A program made the translations under genes and the position numbers. A stretch of DNA of 64,000 nt. It comes from Sulfitobacter donghicola DSW-25 = KCTC 12864 = JCM 14565. Lineage in GTDB: Bacteria; Pseudomonadota; Alphaproteobacteria; Rhodobacterales; Rhodobacteraceae. Below the pieces are notes generated by a model, which had not been told where the DNA came from, did no database searches, and was given only the letters and a program-made list of their open reading frames with translations. Below are positions 27,783 through 36,809 of this stretch, piece by piece. The first letter of the stretch is position 1; each line of letters starts with the position of its first letter. The stretch is taken from NCBI RefSeq assembly GCF_000622405.1, contig NZ_JASF01000005.1, forward strand, positions 2,666,001 through 2,730,000, in the 5' to 3' direction.

Positions 27783-28786
27783 CCGCCTGTGTGGCTCATG
27801 TGGCGGGGCATCTGGCCGCTTGCTGTCTGGCGGGAGTAATCAAAATCATGGCCCTTGGGTTTGAGATTGATGGCCGCGCGGATGGCTTCCTCTAGGGGGG
27901 CATTGTCATTTGGATGGGCGCGCAGGGGCGCACGCAGGTCTGCGCGGTCTTCTTGGCCAAGGCACAGATAGATTTCGCCAGTGCAGGTCAGGCGCACGCG
28001 GTTACAGCTTTCGCAGAAATTATGGCTAAGAGGGGTGATAAAGCCGATCTTTTGGCCAGTTTCCTTCAGGCGCACATAACGCGCAGGGCCACCCGTGTTT
28101 TCGGCCAAATCGGTCACAGTGTAATGTTCGGCGTATTTGGCGCGGACATCTTTTAGCGACCAATATTGGTCAATACGGTCTTCGTTTCCGATGTCGCCCA
28201 TGGGCATGACTTCGATCCACGTCAGGTCAATGTCACGGCTGGCGCACCATTCGGTAATCTGGGGCAATTCGGGTTCGTTGAACCCTTTCAGCGCAACTGC
28301 GTTGATCTTGACCCGCAATCCAGCCGCTTGGGCGGCATCAATACCGCGCAATACTTGGGGCAGGCGGCCCCAGCGGGTCACGTCGGCGAATTTACCTTCG
28401 TCCAATGTATCAAGTGATACATTCACCCGTCGCACACCCGCATCATATAGCGCGCTTGCGTATTTCTCGAGCTGGCTGCCATTGGTGGTCAATGTCAGCT
28501 CTTTCAGCGTGCCAGCATCCAAATGCCGCTTCATCCCGTCAAAGAACGTCATGATCCCACGGCGCACCAGCGGCTCTCCGCCCGTGATGCGCAGTTTTTC
28601 GACACCCAAGCCGATGAATGTCGAGCACATGCGATCCAGCTCTTCCAAGGTGAGCAATTCACGTTTTGGCAGGAAGGTCATGTTTTCGGACATGCAATAA
28701 ACGCAGCGAAAATCGCAACGATCCGTCACGGAAACGCGAAGGTAGGTTATGGCACGGGCGAAAGGATCAATAAGGGGCGCTGTCAT
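27779..28786 (-). CDS. moaA: GTP 3',8-cyclase (molybdenum cofactor biosynthesis)
   Basis: MoaA is a radical-SAM enzyme that converts GTP to 3',8-cyclo-dihydro-GTP in the first step of molybdopterin synthesis. The 335-residue chain has the radical-SAM cluster motif CDFRCVYC near residue 25 and the second iron-sulfur cluster Cys motif [14 protein letters not shown] near residue 250. It ends in the conserved Gly-Gly tail required in this family. An in-frame upstream start at 28822 exists; I chose 28786, which gives the usual N-terminus [13 protein letters not shown]. It is coupled to waaA, an unusual neighbour, and no other moa genes are nearby. Confidence 0.94.
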   Translation of the reverse strand: MTAPLIDPFARAITYLRVSVTDRCDFRCVYCMSENMTFLPKRELLTLEELDRMCSTFIGLGVEKLRITGGEPLVRRGIMTFFDGMKRHLDAGTLKELTLTTNGSQLEKYASALYDAGVRRVNVSLDTLDEGKFADVTRWGRLPQVLRGIDAAQAAGLRVKINAVALKGFNEPELPQITEWCASRDIDLTWIEVMPMGDIGNEDRIDQYWSLKDVRAKYAEHYTVTDLAENTGGPARYVRLKETGQKIGFITPLSHNFCESCNRVRLTCTGEIYLCLGQEDRADLRAPLRAHPNDNAPLEEAIRAAINLKPKGHDFDYSRQTASGQMPRHMSHTGG

Positions 28787-28873
28787 GGGAATAGTGGTAT
28801 AGACCACACGATAAAGGAGCAAGCGCCATTTGTTGGGGTTGGAGTAACGCTCAAGCTGAATTACTCTGGCGTT

Positions 28874-29440
28874 ATGACACGTATTTTTCTGCCGCTTAGC
28901 GCGCTTTCCGCCGTTCTATCCCTAAGTGCTTGTGCGCAATTGGGATGGGTGCAACCCGAAGATTCCGTCCCGCCTGCTATAGCGGAAGAGGCGGCAGAAG
29001 AGGTTGTAACACCACCCTCGGACCTGCCCGAAGCAACGGCAGCAGATGTTGCAGCGGTAAAGGCCGATCCGGTTCTGACGTCAGCGCCCCCTCCGCCAAA
29101 GGCCGCAAAAACCCAAGAAGCATTGGACACAACCACCACCGAGCAGCGCAAACAGGCCGCAGCCCCAGCCGCGCCAGAGGTGACATCAAAGTTGTTAGGC
29201 ACCACAATTGCGAGTTTGGGCAGCCCGACAGAGCCAGGGTTCTGGCTCAAGACGCCACTGGTGAAATCCGAGACAGCAGGGCGAGTGACGAACAAAGCGA
29301 ATGGTAAATCTTCGGCAGTGACATTGATCCCGATTGATGGTCCCGCTTCGGGGGGCAGCCGCCTGTCGCTGCCTGCCATGCGTCTAATCGAAGCATCTTT
29401 GACCGATTTGACCGAACTTGAAGTGACTTTAGGCGGTTAA
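28874..29440 (+). CDS. Putative lipoprotein, unknown function
   Basis: A 188-residue protein with a lipoprotein signal (lipobox around LSLSAC, modified Cys at about residue 20). A long Pro/Ala/Glu-rich disordered stretch follows (about 30-110), then a compact domain of about 75 residues containing [16 protein letters not shown] and ending [10 protein letters not shown]. The layout suggests an outer-membrane- or inner-membrane-tethered periplasmic protein. I do not recognise the C-terminal domain with certainty. The frame remains open upstream over moaA, but the lipobox fixes the start. It diverges from moaA across 87 bp. Confidence 0.75.
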   Translation: MTRIFLPLSALSAVLSLSACAQLGWVQPEDSVPPAIAEEAAEEVVTPPSDLPEATAADVAAVKADPVLTSAPPPPKAAKTQEALDTTTTEQRKQAAAPAAPEVTSKLLGTTIASLGSPTEPGFWLKTPLVKSETAGRVTNKANGKSSAVTLIPIDGPASGGSRLSLPAMRLIEASLTDLTELEVTLGG

Positions 29441-29459
29441 GCGCCACTGGCGGGGCGGT

Positions 29460-30137
29460 TCAGGTGATGAGCCGCAGCGCCTCTTTGCGGGCAAAGGGTT
29501 TCATATCTTCGCCGTGTTCATCGATAAAGGTGATCACGCGGTCGCTGTCGCGTTTGCTCAGGTCGCGCAGCCACCACCCGATGGCTTTTTGGATGAACCA
29601 TTGATGGTCGTGCACATAGCCCGCAGCCCAGCCCAAAATGCGTTCACGCGCCTCCAATTCGGCTGGCTTTGGGTTGTTCTGTTTTGCCCATGGCAGCGTG
29701 GCCACCAAAGCCGCGCGGCGGGTCCACATGTGATCGGATATGGTCCATGCCTCGACCTGATCCAAACGGGTCGGGTCGGCGATGAGGCGCTTTTGCCCTG
29801 CCATACAGGCGTGATCGGCAATCGCCCAGCTGTCAAAATCAGCGCACCACGAGGCGATGAGCTGCCATGCGGCTTCATCATCGGGGCGAATACGCGCTTG
29901 GGTCAGCAGCTTGCTGGCGGCGAGGCGGGCCTCGAAGATGTTGGTCTGCCACAGGCCATCTGCAACCGCCACGCGGGCAGGGACATCTAACAAGCCGCGC
30001 CATTCTTTGGTCAGGTCGTTGATCTGCGGGTTGGATAGCCCCAGATATTCGCGGTCGGTTTTGTGATAGCCGCGCATGCCGAGGGCGCGCTCTGGGTCTG
30101 ATAGGGCCCTGAGGGCGTCGAGATAGGGTTCATGCAT
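29460..30137 (-). CDS. DNA alkylation repair protein (AlkD-like)
   Basis: A 225-residue all-helical HEAT-repeat-type protein of the AlkC/AlkD DNA glycosylase family, which excises alkylated purines. Family features are GMRGYHKTDREYLGLSNPQ near the N-terminus, FDSWAIADHA (matching the AlkD Trp/Asp pair) and DHQWFIQKAIGWWLRDL, with the conserved Trp and Arg of the lesion pocket. It converges on the lipoprotein gene (19 bp between stops) and lies downstream of the glmS terminator. It is probably a monocistronic repair gene. Confidence 0.87.
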   Translation of the reverse strand: MHEPYLDALRALSDPERALGMRGYHKTDREYLGLSNPQINDLTKEWRGLLDVPARVAVADGLWQTNIFEARLAASKLLTQARIRPDDEAAWQLIASWCADFDSWAIADHACMAGQKRLIADPTRLDQVEAWTISDHMWTRRAALVATLPWAKQNNPKPAELEARERILGWAAGYVHDHQWFIQKAIGWWLRDLSKRDSDRVITFIDEHGEDMKPFARKEALRLIT

Positions 30138-30170
30138 GGCTGTTGTGGTCCTGATCTATGTCGGGGAAAC

Positions 30171-30202
30171 GCAGGGCGACCTATTGGGTAAGGTCGCCCT
30201 GC
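30171..30202 (-). terminator. Terminator hairpin after glmS
   Basis: A perfect 12-bp inverted repeat (30171-30182 with 30191-30202) has an 8-nt loop. It lies 15 bp beyond the glmS stop and upstream of the alkD-like gene. The following T-run is short (GTTTCC in the transcript sense). Confidence 0.75.
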
Positions 30203-30217
30203 AAAATCGAACCTGCC

Positions 30218-32038
30218 TTATTCAACCGTCACAGATTTCGCGAGATTGCGCGGTTGATCCACATCGGTGCCCTTGGCCACCGCCGTGTGATAGGCCAGCA
30301 ACTGGGCGGGCAGGGCATAGAGGATCGGGGCCACAGCATCTGACACATCGGGCATCACAACCGTGTCCCACACGCCTTCGCTGGCCTCGCTCAGCCCTCC
30401 GCGATCCGAGATCAGAATGACCTTGCCTTTGCGCGCCATGACTTCTTGCATGTTGCTAACGGTTTTGTCGAACAGCGTGTCACGCGGCGCCATGACGACG
30501 ACGGGCACCTCTTCGTCGATCAGGGCAATAGGGCCGTGTTTGAGTTCGCCTGATGCATAAGCTTCGGCGTGGATATAGCTGATTTCTTTTAGTTTTAATG
30601 CGCCTTCATGGGCGAGGGGGTAGAGCGGCCCGCGTCCTAAGAACAACACGTCACGGGCATTGGCCAGCTTGCGCGCGGTCTCGCGGACTGCATCGTTTTG
30701 CTCCAATGCTTCGGACATCAGCGCAGGCAGGCGGCGCAGCTGGGCAAGGTGGTCTTGGCGTGCTTCTTCGCTCAGCTCGCCGCGATCTGTGGCAGCTTTT
30801 AGCGCCAGCAAGAACAGGACCGTAAGCTGGCAGGTGAAGGCTTTGGTCGAGGCCACGCCGATCTCGACGCCAGCGTGGATCGGCAAGGCCAGATCGCTTT
30901 CCCGCGCGATCGAACTTTCAGGCACGTTCACAACCGAAACGATTTTATCCGCTTTTCCGTCGCAATAGCGCAGCGCGGCGAGGGTATCGGCGGTTTCACC
31001 GGATTGGCTGACGAATAGGGCAACCGATTTACCAGGGATGGGTGGTTCGCGGTAGCGGAACTCGGATGCGACGTCGACCTCGACGGGGAGGCGGGCGATT
31101 TGTTCAAACCAGTATTTCGCCGTGAGGCAGGCCAGAAAGGCGGTGCCGCAAGCGACCATCGTAATGCGTTCAACCTGCGAGAAATCAATTGCAGGGTCGG
31201 GCAGGCGGATTTCGTCAGATTTGCTCAGGTAGTGGCCCAAGGCTTCGGCGATGACCGTTGGCTGCTCGGCGATTTCCTTGGCCATAAAGTGTTTGTGCCC
31301 GCCTTTGTCGATCCGTGTGGCGCTGATCTGGATCTTGCGGATTTCACGGTTGGCGGGCTCTCCTGCGGCGTTGAACACGCTGGCGCCTTCGCGCGTCAGG
31401 ATCGCATAGTCACCTTCTTCGAGATAGCTGATGCGGTCGGTCATAGGAGAGAGCGCAATAGCATCCGAGCCGACGAACATCTCGCCATCGCCATACCCGA
31501 TCGCCAAGGGCGAGCCCTTGCGCGCGGCGATGATTAAATCGTCATTGCCATCAAACAAAAAGGCCAGCGCAAAGGCGCCTTCCAGCTTACCAATGGTTTT
31601 GGTCGCGGCCTCCGTGGGGGATAGCCCCTGGGACATGAAATGCTGCGCCAGCATGGCCACGGTTTCCGTGTCGGTGTCGGTTTCGGGCGTGATGCCATAT
31701 TCGGCCAGCTCGGCGCGCAATTCGCGGAAGTTTTCGATGATGCCGTTGTGAACAACCGCAACAGAGCCCGAACGATGGGGGTGGGCGTTGCTGACGTTTG
31801 GCTCGCCATGGGTGGCCCAACGGGTGTGGCCGATCCCTGATTTGCCAGCCAGCGGTTCGTGCACCAAAAGGTCACCGAGGTTCACCAGCTTGCCCACCGC
31901 GCGGCGGCGATCCAGCGTGCCATCGTTGATCGTTGCGATGCCTGCACTGTCATAGCCGCGATATTCCAACCGCTTTAGTGCTTCTACCAAAATGGGCGCC
32001 GCTTCGTGGTTGCCCAATACTCCTACAATTCCGCACAT
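30218..32038 (-). CDS. glmS: Glutamine-fructose-6-phosphate aminotransferase (isomerising)
   Basis: GlmS makes glucosamine-6-phosphate from fructose-6-phosphate and glutamine, the first step to UDP-GlcNAc. The 606-residue product starts MCGIVGVLG; Cys2 becomes the N-terminal nucleophile of the glutaminase domain (1-240). Two SIS domains follow (about 280-430 and 455-600), with VACGTAFLACLTAKYWFE and FLFLSQSGETADT-like segments (here FVSQSGETADTL). The C-terminus DQPRNLAKSVTVE is standard. It starts 1 bp after the glmU stop, forming a glmU-glmS pair. I see no room for a glmS ribozyme. Confidence 0.96.
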   Translation of the reverse strand: MCGIVGVLGNHEAAPILVEALKRLEYRGYDSAGIATINDGTLDRRRAVGKLVNLGDLLVHEPLAGKSGIGHTRWATHGEPNVSNAHPHRSGSVAVVHNGIIENFRELRAELAEYGITPETDTDTETVAMLAQHFMSQGLSPTEAATKTIGKLEGAFALAFLFDGNDDLIIAARKGSPLAIGYGDGEMFVGSDAIALSPMTDRISYLEEGDYAILTREGASVFNAAGEPANREIRKIQISATRIDKGGHKHFMAKEIAEQPTVIAEALGHYLSKSDEIRLPDPAIDFSQVERITMVACGTAFLACLTAKYWFEQIARLPVEVDVASEFRYREPPIPGKSVALFVSQSGETADTLAALRYCDGKADKIVSVVNVPESSIARESDLALPIHAGVEIGVASTKAFTCQLTVLFLLALKAATDRGELSEEARQDHLAQLRRLPALMSEALEQNDAVRETARKLANARDVLFLGRGPLYPLAHEGALKLKEISYIHAEAYASGELKHGPIALIDEEVPVVVMAPRDTLFDKTVSNMQEVMARKGKVILISDRGGLSEASEGVWDTVVMPDVSDAVAPILYALPAQLLAYHTAVAKGTDVDQPRNLAKSVTVE

Positions 32039-32039
32039 A

Positions 32040-33392
32040 TCAGCTGCTCCGCTGTTGTTTGGCCTTTTTGGCCTTGAGAAGATCCATCAGTTTGCGCGCC
32101 ATGCCCGGTTTTTCAACCTGCGGTGCACGCGCCAAGGCCAAGGCGTCCGGCTCAACATCAGAAGTGATCACCGAGCCCGAGCCCGTCATCGCGCCGTCAC
32201 CCACCTGAACGGGGGCCACCAACATGGTGTTTGACCCGATAAAGGCATTTGCGCCGATATGGGTGTGGTGTTTCATCACCCCGTCATAGTTGCAGGTGAT
32301 GGTGCCAGCCCCGATGTTGGCCTTGGTCCCAACAAAGGCATCGCCGATATAGCTAAGGTGGTTCACCTTGGCGCCTTCGGCCACAGTGGCGTTTTTGATT
32401 TCAACAAAGTTGCCAATGCGGGTGTTTTCCTGAAGCTCGGTTCCGGGGCGCAGGCGCGCGTAGGGGCCAACGGTGGCGCCCCGCGAAACGTGGCAGCCCT
32501 CTAGGTGGCTAAAGGCGCGGATATGCGCACCGCTTTCAACCGTGACACCAGGGCCAAAGACGACATGAGGTTCGATCAGCGTATCGCGGCCAATGACAGT
32601 GTCGCGCGCAAAATAGACGGTCTCGGGACCTTGGAAGGTGACACCGTCCTCCATCAGCTTGGCGCGGGTGCGCGCCTGAAAGGCGGCTTCAGCTTCGGCC
32701 AGCTGCGCGCGTGAGTTCACGCCAAGGGTTTCAGCCTCGGGGCAGGTGACGGCGGTTGCTTTCAGGCCGCGGGCACGGGCAAGGCCGATGATGTCGGTCA
32801 GATAGTATTCGCCCGATGCGTTATCGTTGCCAACCTGCGAGATAAGATCGAACAACAAATCGGATTTACAGGCAATGACACCGCTATTGCACAGGGTCAC
32901 TGCGCGCTCTGCCTCGGATGCGTCTTTGTACTCAACGATACGTTCTAGGGACATGCCATCCATGATCAGGCGGCCATAACGGCCTGGATCGGCGGCTTGG
33001 AAGCCCAAGACAACCACGTCAGCGCCCTCAGCTGCGCTCATCATATCTTCGAGCGTTTCGGGCGAGACAAAAGGCGTGTCACCGTAAAGGACAATCGCCG
33101 TCCCATCAAAGCCCTGTAGGGCTTCTTTGGCTTGATCCACGGCGTGGGCTGTTCCTAGTTGCTCGGTCTGAACGGCGACGATTGCCGTCTCGTCATAGTC
33201 TTGGGCCGCTTTTGTTACGGCCTCGGCGCCGTGGCCTGCAACGACGACGGTATGCGTGGGGTCTAGTGACGCGCCTGCTGCCATGGCGTGGATCAGCATT
33301 GCGTCGCCGGCAATCGGATGCAGGACCTTTGGCAGTTCCGAGTTCATCCGAGTGCCCTTGCCAGCGGCAAGAATAATCAGGCTGGTGTTCAT
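32040..33392 (-). CDS. glmU: Bifunctional N-acetylglucosamine-1-phosphate uridyltransferase / GlcN-1-P acetyltransferase
   Basis: GlmU performs the last two steps of UDP-GlcNAc synthesis in the cytoplasm. The 450-residue chain has the pyrophosphorylase motif LILAAGKGTRMNSELPKVLH at residues 5-24. A C-terminal left-handed beta-helix of hexapeptide repeats (about 250-430) includes KVNHLSYIGDAFVGTKANIG and NYDGVMKHHTHIGANAFIGS of the acetyltransferase. A frame extension to 33470 exists; the ATG at 33392 gives the family start MNTSLIILAAGKG. It is paired with glmS and diverges from the HAD phosphatase gene. Confidence 0.95.
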   Translation of the reverse strand: MNTSLIILAAGKGTRMNSELPKVLHPIAGDAMLIHAMAAGASLDPTHTVVVAGHGAEAVTKAAQDYDETAIVAVQTEQLGTAHAVDQAKEALQGFDGTAIVLYGDTPFVSPETLEDMMSAAEGADVVVLGFQAADPGRYGRLIMDGMSLERIVEYKDASEAERAVTLCNSGVIACKSDLLFDLISQVGNDNASGEYYLTDIIGLARARGLKATAVTCPEAETLGVNSRAQLAEAEAAFQARTRAKLMEDGVTFQGPETVYFARDTVIGRDTLIEPHVVFGPGVTVESGAHIRAFSHLEGCHVSRGATVGPYARLRPGTELQENTRIGNFVEIKNATVAEGAKVNHLSYIGDAFVGTKANIGAGTITCNYDGVMKHHTHIGANAFIGSNTMLVAPVQVGDGAMTGSGSVITSDVEPDALALARAPQVEKPGMARKLMDLLKAKKAKQQRSS

Positions 33393-33539
33393 GTTGTTTC
33401 CGTTTCCGCTCGATTTGTTTTTTTCCTGTTTAACCCATGGGCGCGTTGGCGCAAGGTGGGTCTGGATCACTTATGGTTGCGGGTTGCAACACCAAGATGC
33501 CCGCGATAGGCGGAAAATAGCACGAAAACGGGGATGACG

Positions 33540-34211
33540 ATGAAGACAGTGGTATTCGATCTGGACGGTACAATGGCCGATACAAGCGGAGATTTAATCG
33601 CTGCGGCCAATGCGTGTTTCCGCGATATGGGAGCGGGTGATCTGCTGGACCCGATCAAGGATGCAGGCACGGCGCTGCGCGGTGGGCGCGCGATGCTGCG
33701 TTTGGGCGTGCAGCGAATGGGCCGTACGGCCGATGATCCGCTGATTGATGAATATTATCAGGCGCTTCTGGATCATTATGCGCGCGATATTGATACCCAT
33801 ACACGCCTTTACGAGGGGGTGATGGAGGCTGTTGAAGCCCTAAAGGCACGCGGATATCTGGTGGCGATCTGCACGAATAAGCCAGAAGCACTCGCGCGTG
33901 AGTTGCTGACCCGCCTTGGTATATTGGATAGCTTTGCCGCGATGTTGGGGGCTGATAGTTTGCCCGTGCGCAAACCTGATCCCGAACACCTGCTTGAAAC
34001 CGTGCGGCGCGCGGGGGGAAACCCTGAACAATGTGTTCTGGTTGGCGATAGCGATACGGATCGAAATACCTCAAAGGCCGCAAATGTCCCCTCTATCTTG
34101 GTGACATTCGGACCTTCAGGAGAGGATATGGCCGCGCTAAAGCCAGAAGCCTTGTTAGAACGCTATGCAGACCTGCCCGATGTGGTCGAGAAATTATTGG
34201 GAAAGGCCTAA
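33540..34211 (+). CDS. gph: HAD-family phosphatase (phosphoglycolate phosphatase-like)
   Basis: A 223-residue HAD hydrolase with motif I VFDLDGTMADTSGD (nucleophile Asp and acid/base Asp), motif II ICTNKPEALA, motif III KPDPEHL, and motif IV VGDSDTDRNTSKAA. The helical cap domain is inserted after motif I, as in Gph, which clears 2-phosphoglycolate, but paralogous sugar phosphatases share this layout. An ATG at 33534 is six bases upstream in frame; the GGGG ribosome-like site is better spaced for 33540, though either is possible. Four bases separate it from the aminotransferase gene. Confidence 0.8.
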   Translation: MKTVVFDLDGTMADTSGDLIAAANACFRDMGAGDLLDPIKDAGTALRGGRAMLRLGVQRMGRTADDPLIDEYYQALLDHYARDIDTHTRLYEGVMEAVEALKARGYLVAICTNKPEALARELLTRLGILDSFAAMLGADSLPVRKPDPEHLLETVRRAGGNPEQCVLVGDSDTDRNTSKAANVPSILVTFGPSGEDMAALKPEALLERYADLPDVVEKLLGKA

Positions 34212-34214
34212 GGC

Positions 34215-35411
34215 ATGAACGAGGTGTTTAAGGGACGCTTTACCCAGCAAGAGCCCATTCCCGAAGCGGGCATTGAGGCCGCCGTTGCCGTAATGCGCCA
34301 TGGCCGCTTGCACCGCTATAACACGATTGAGGGTGAAGTGGCGCAGACTGTGCTGCTAGAGCAGGAGTTTGCAGCAAAAGTTGGGGCCAAATACTGTCTT
34401 GCGGTTGCGTCTGGGGGCTATGCTTTGGCCACGGCCTTGCGGGCTGTTGGCGTAAAGACGGGGGATCGGGTTTTAACCAATGCCTTTACGCTTGCGCCTG
34501 TGCCTGGTGCCATTGCGGCTGTTGGGGGCGTGCCTGTCTTTGTGGGGGTGACACCTTCGTTGGTGTTGGACCTTGATGATTTGGCGGCGAAGGTGGATCA
34601 ATCTGACGTTCTCTTGCTAAGCCATATGCGCGGGCATCTATGTGATATGGAGCGTCTGATGCAGATTTGTGATGCGGCAGGCGTTACCGTGATCGAAGAT
34701 TGCGCCCATACGATGGGTGCCGCATGGAACGGCAAGGCCTCGGGGACATGGGGGAAGGTTGGCTGTTATTCCTGTCAGACCTACAAACATATGAACGCGG
34801 GCGAGGGCGGTCTGTTTGTGACCGATGATGCCGAGGTGGCCGCGCGGGCGATCATGTATTCGGGCTCTTATATGCTGTATGAACGTCACTTGGCGGGGCC
34901 GCCATCGGAGGTGTTCGAGGATATCCGCTATGAAACGCCCAATATTTCGGGCCGGATGGACAATCTGCGCGCTGCGATCCTGCGCCCCCAGCTAGAGGAT
35001 CTGGACCGCCAGTGTGCGCGTTGGAACGAAAGATATTATGCGCTGGAAGAGGCGCTGCGGGATACTGCTGGCCTAACGGTGATTGATCGCCCGAAGGAAG
35101 AGCACATTGTCGGCTCTTCGATCCAATTTCTTCTGGCTGATTGGCCAGAAGGGGCTGTAACCGACCTGCTTGCGCGGTGTGGCGCGCGCGGGGTCGAGCT
35201 GAAATGGTTTGGCGGGGCTGAACCCGTTGGCTTTACCAGCCGCTATGACAGTTGGCGCTATGTTGATGCCCCTCGGATGCCAGAAAGCGATAAGGTTCTG
35301 GCTGGCATCATTGATATGCGCGTGCCACTGACCTTTAGCCTAGAAGACTGTGCGCAGATCGCGCGGATCATCCGCGAAGAAGTCAGCCGGATCTATCAAT
35401 CTATTGAGTGA
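34215..35411 (+). CDS. DegT/DnrJ/EryC1/StrS-family PLP aminotransferase
   Basis: A 398-residue fold-type I PLP enzyme of the sugar-aminotransferase (AHBA synthase-like) family. The Schiff-base lysine is in the family motif TYKHMNAGEGGLFVT, with the preceding VIEDCAHTMGAAWNGKASGTWGKVG holding the cofactor-binding Asp. The C-terminus PLTFSLEDCAQIARII is family-like. It overlaps no neighbour but is 3 bp from the phosphatase gene, so they probably share a message. No nucleotide-sugar genes are nearby, so the substrate (amino sugar, or possibly an amino acid precursor) is unknown. Confidence 0.85.
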   Translation: MNEVFKGRFTQQEPIPEAGIEAAVAVMRHGRLHRYNTIEGEVAQTVLLEQEFAAKVGAKYCLAVASGGYALATALRAVGVKTGDRVLTNAFTLAPVPGAIAAVGGVPVFVGVTPSLVLDLDDLAAKVDQSDVLLLSHMRGHLCDMERLMQICDAAGVTVIEDCAHTMGAAWNGKASGTWGKVGCYSCQTYKHMNAGEGGLFVTDDAEVAARAIMYSGSYMLYERHLAGPPSEVFEDIRYETPNISGRMDNLRAAILRPQLEDLDRQCARWNERYYALEEALRDTAGLTVIDRPKEEHIVGSSIQFLLADWPEGAVTDLLARCGARGVELKWFGGAEPVGFTSRYDSWRYVDAPRMPESDKVLAGIIDMRVPLTFSLEDCAQIARIIREEVSRIYQSIE

Positions 35412-35602
35412 TCTGACGGGGCGCTAACGCGCAGGTCATGTTTATCGGTGTACCTGTTGTTCGGTTGCGGTTTGCAATCGGGGTTCTTTCCCTGAGCGCC
35501 TGTCAGGCGCATATTTTTCCTTTGTTTGCCAACACGATCTAACAGGCTGTGCCTATCTGTAGGGTGCCCGCGCTTGACGCATTGGAATTCATCTGCCAGT
35601 AA

Positions 35603-35616
35603 TGAACAAGTGTTCA
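35603..35616. promoter_or_regulatory. Perfect 6-2-6 palindrome upstream of isovaleryl-CoA dehydrogenase gene
   Basis: TGAACA-AG-TGTTCA lies 30-43 bp before the isovaleryl-CoA dehydrogenase ATG (35646). A possible -35 TTGACG lies at 35574-35579 with a weak -10 (AGTAAT) around 35598-35603, so the palindrome would sit on the transcription start. This is the usual position for a repressor operator. The shape suits a TetR-type dimer, but the regulator is not in the window. Confidence 0.5.
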
Positions 35617-35645
35617 ATAAATCCAGATCGGGGAGGAATGGTGCC

Positions 35646-36809
35646 ATGTTTAACGCAGTGATGAAGTTCGACTTGGGCGAAGATGTGCAGGATATGCGCG
35701 AAATGGTACACCGCTGGGCGCAAGAGCGCGTGCGGCCCATGGCTAACAGCATAGATGCGGAAAACCTCTTTCCAGCTGATCTTTGGCAGGAGATGGGCGG
35801 CCTTGGCATGTTGGGCATGACCGTTGATGAGGCATTCGGCGGCACTGGCATGGGGTATTTGGCCCATACGGTAGCTGTTGAAGAGGTCGCGCGGGCAAGT
35901 GCTTCGGTGTCTTTGTCTTACGGTGCGCACTCAAACCTATGTGTGAACCAGATCAGCCTGAATGGCACGCCAGAGCAAAAGGCCAAATACCTTCCCAAGC
36001 TGTGTTCAGGAGAGCATGTAGGCGCGCTGGCAATGTCGGAAACAACAGCTGGGTCTGACGTTGTGTCGATGAAGTTGCACGCGGAAAAGCGCAACGACCA
36101 CTTCCGCCTATCTGGCAATAAATACTGGATCACCAATGGCTGCGACGCCGACACATTGGTTGTCTATGCAAAGACGGATAAGGATGCAGGGTCCAAGGGG
36201 ATCACCGCCTTTTTGATCGAGAAATCCATGAAGGGTTTCACCACCAGCCAGCATTTTGACAAACTGGGGATGCGCGGATCAAACACGGCCGAGCTGATTT
36301 TTGACGATTGCGAAGTGCCGTTTGAAAACGTTCTGGGCGAAGAGGGGCGCGGTGTTGCGGTTCTGATGTCTGGTCTGGATTATGAGCGCGTCGTGCTTGC
36401 GGGGATCGGGCTTGGCCTGATGGCCGCCTGTCTGGATGAGATCATGCCCTATATGGTTGAGCGCAAACAATTCGGCCAGCCAATCGGTAGCTTCCAGCTG
36501 ATGCAGGGAAAGATGGCTGATATGTACACGGCCATGAACTCGGCCCGTGCCTATGTTTACGAGGTTGCCAAAGCCTGCGATCGCGGGGACGTGACCCGCG
36601 CTGACGCAGCGGCGTGCTGCCTCTATGCCTCTGAGCAGGCGATGGTTCAGGCTCACCAAGCGGTTCAGGCCATGGGCGGTGCGGGCTATTTGTCGGACAA
36701 CCCTGTTGCGCGCATCTTCCGCGATGCCAAGCTGATGGAAATCGGTGCGGGCACGTCGGAGGTGCGCCGCATGTTGGTTGGCCGTGAAATGATGGCGGCG
36801 ATGAGCTGA
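35646..36809 (+). CDS. liuA: Isovaleryl-CoA dehydrogenase
   Basis: This FAD enzyme oxidises isovaleryl-CoA to 3-methylcrotonyl-CoA in leucine breakdown. The 387-residue length is right. Acyl-CoA dehydrogenase signatures are ALAMSETTAGSDVVSMK and QAMGGAGYLSDNPVARIFRD. The catalytic glutamate characteristic of isovaleryl-CoA dehydrogenase is in GLDYERVVLAGIGLGLM, matching the position used by this family and not the usual C-terminal Glu. I set the start at 35646, after GGGAGG, and not at the open-frame start 35526. It overlaps the acyl-CoA synthetase by 1 bp (TGATG). Confidence 0.93.
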   Translation: MFNAVMKFDLGEDVQDMREMVHRWAQERVRPMANSIDAENLFPADLWQEMGGLGMLGMTVDEAFGGTGMGYLAHTVAVEEVARASASVSLSYGAHSNLCVNQISLNGTPEQKAKYLPKLCSGEHVGALAMSETTAGSDVVSMKLHAEKRNDHFRLSGNKYWITNGCDADTLVVYAKTDKDAGSKGITAFLIEKSMKGFTTSQHFDKLGMRGSNTAELIFDDCEVPFENVLGEEGRGVAVLMSGLDYERVVLAGIGLGLMAACLDEIMPYMVERKQFGQPIGSFQLMQGKMADMYTAMNSARAYVYEVAKACDRGDVTRADAAACCLYASEQAMVQAHQAVQAMGGAGYLSDNPVARIFRDAKLMEIGAGTSEVRRMLVGREMMAAMS

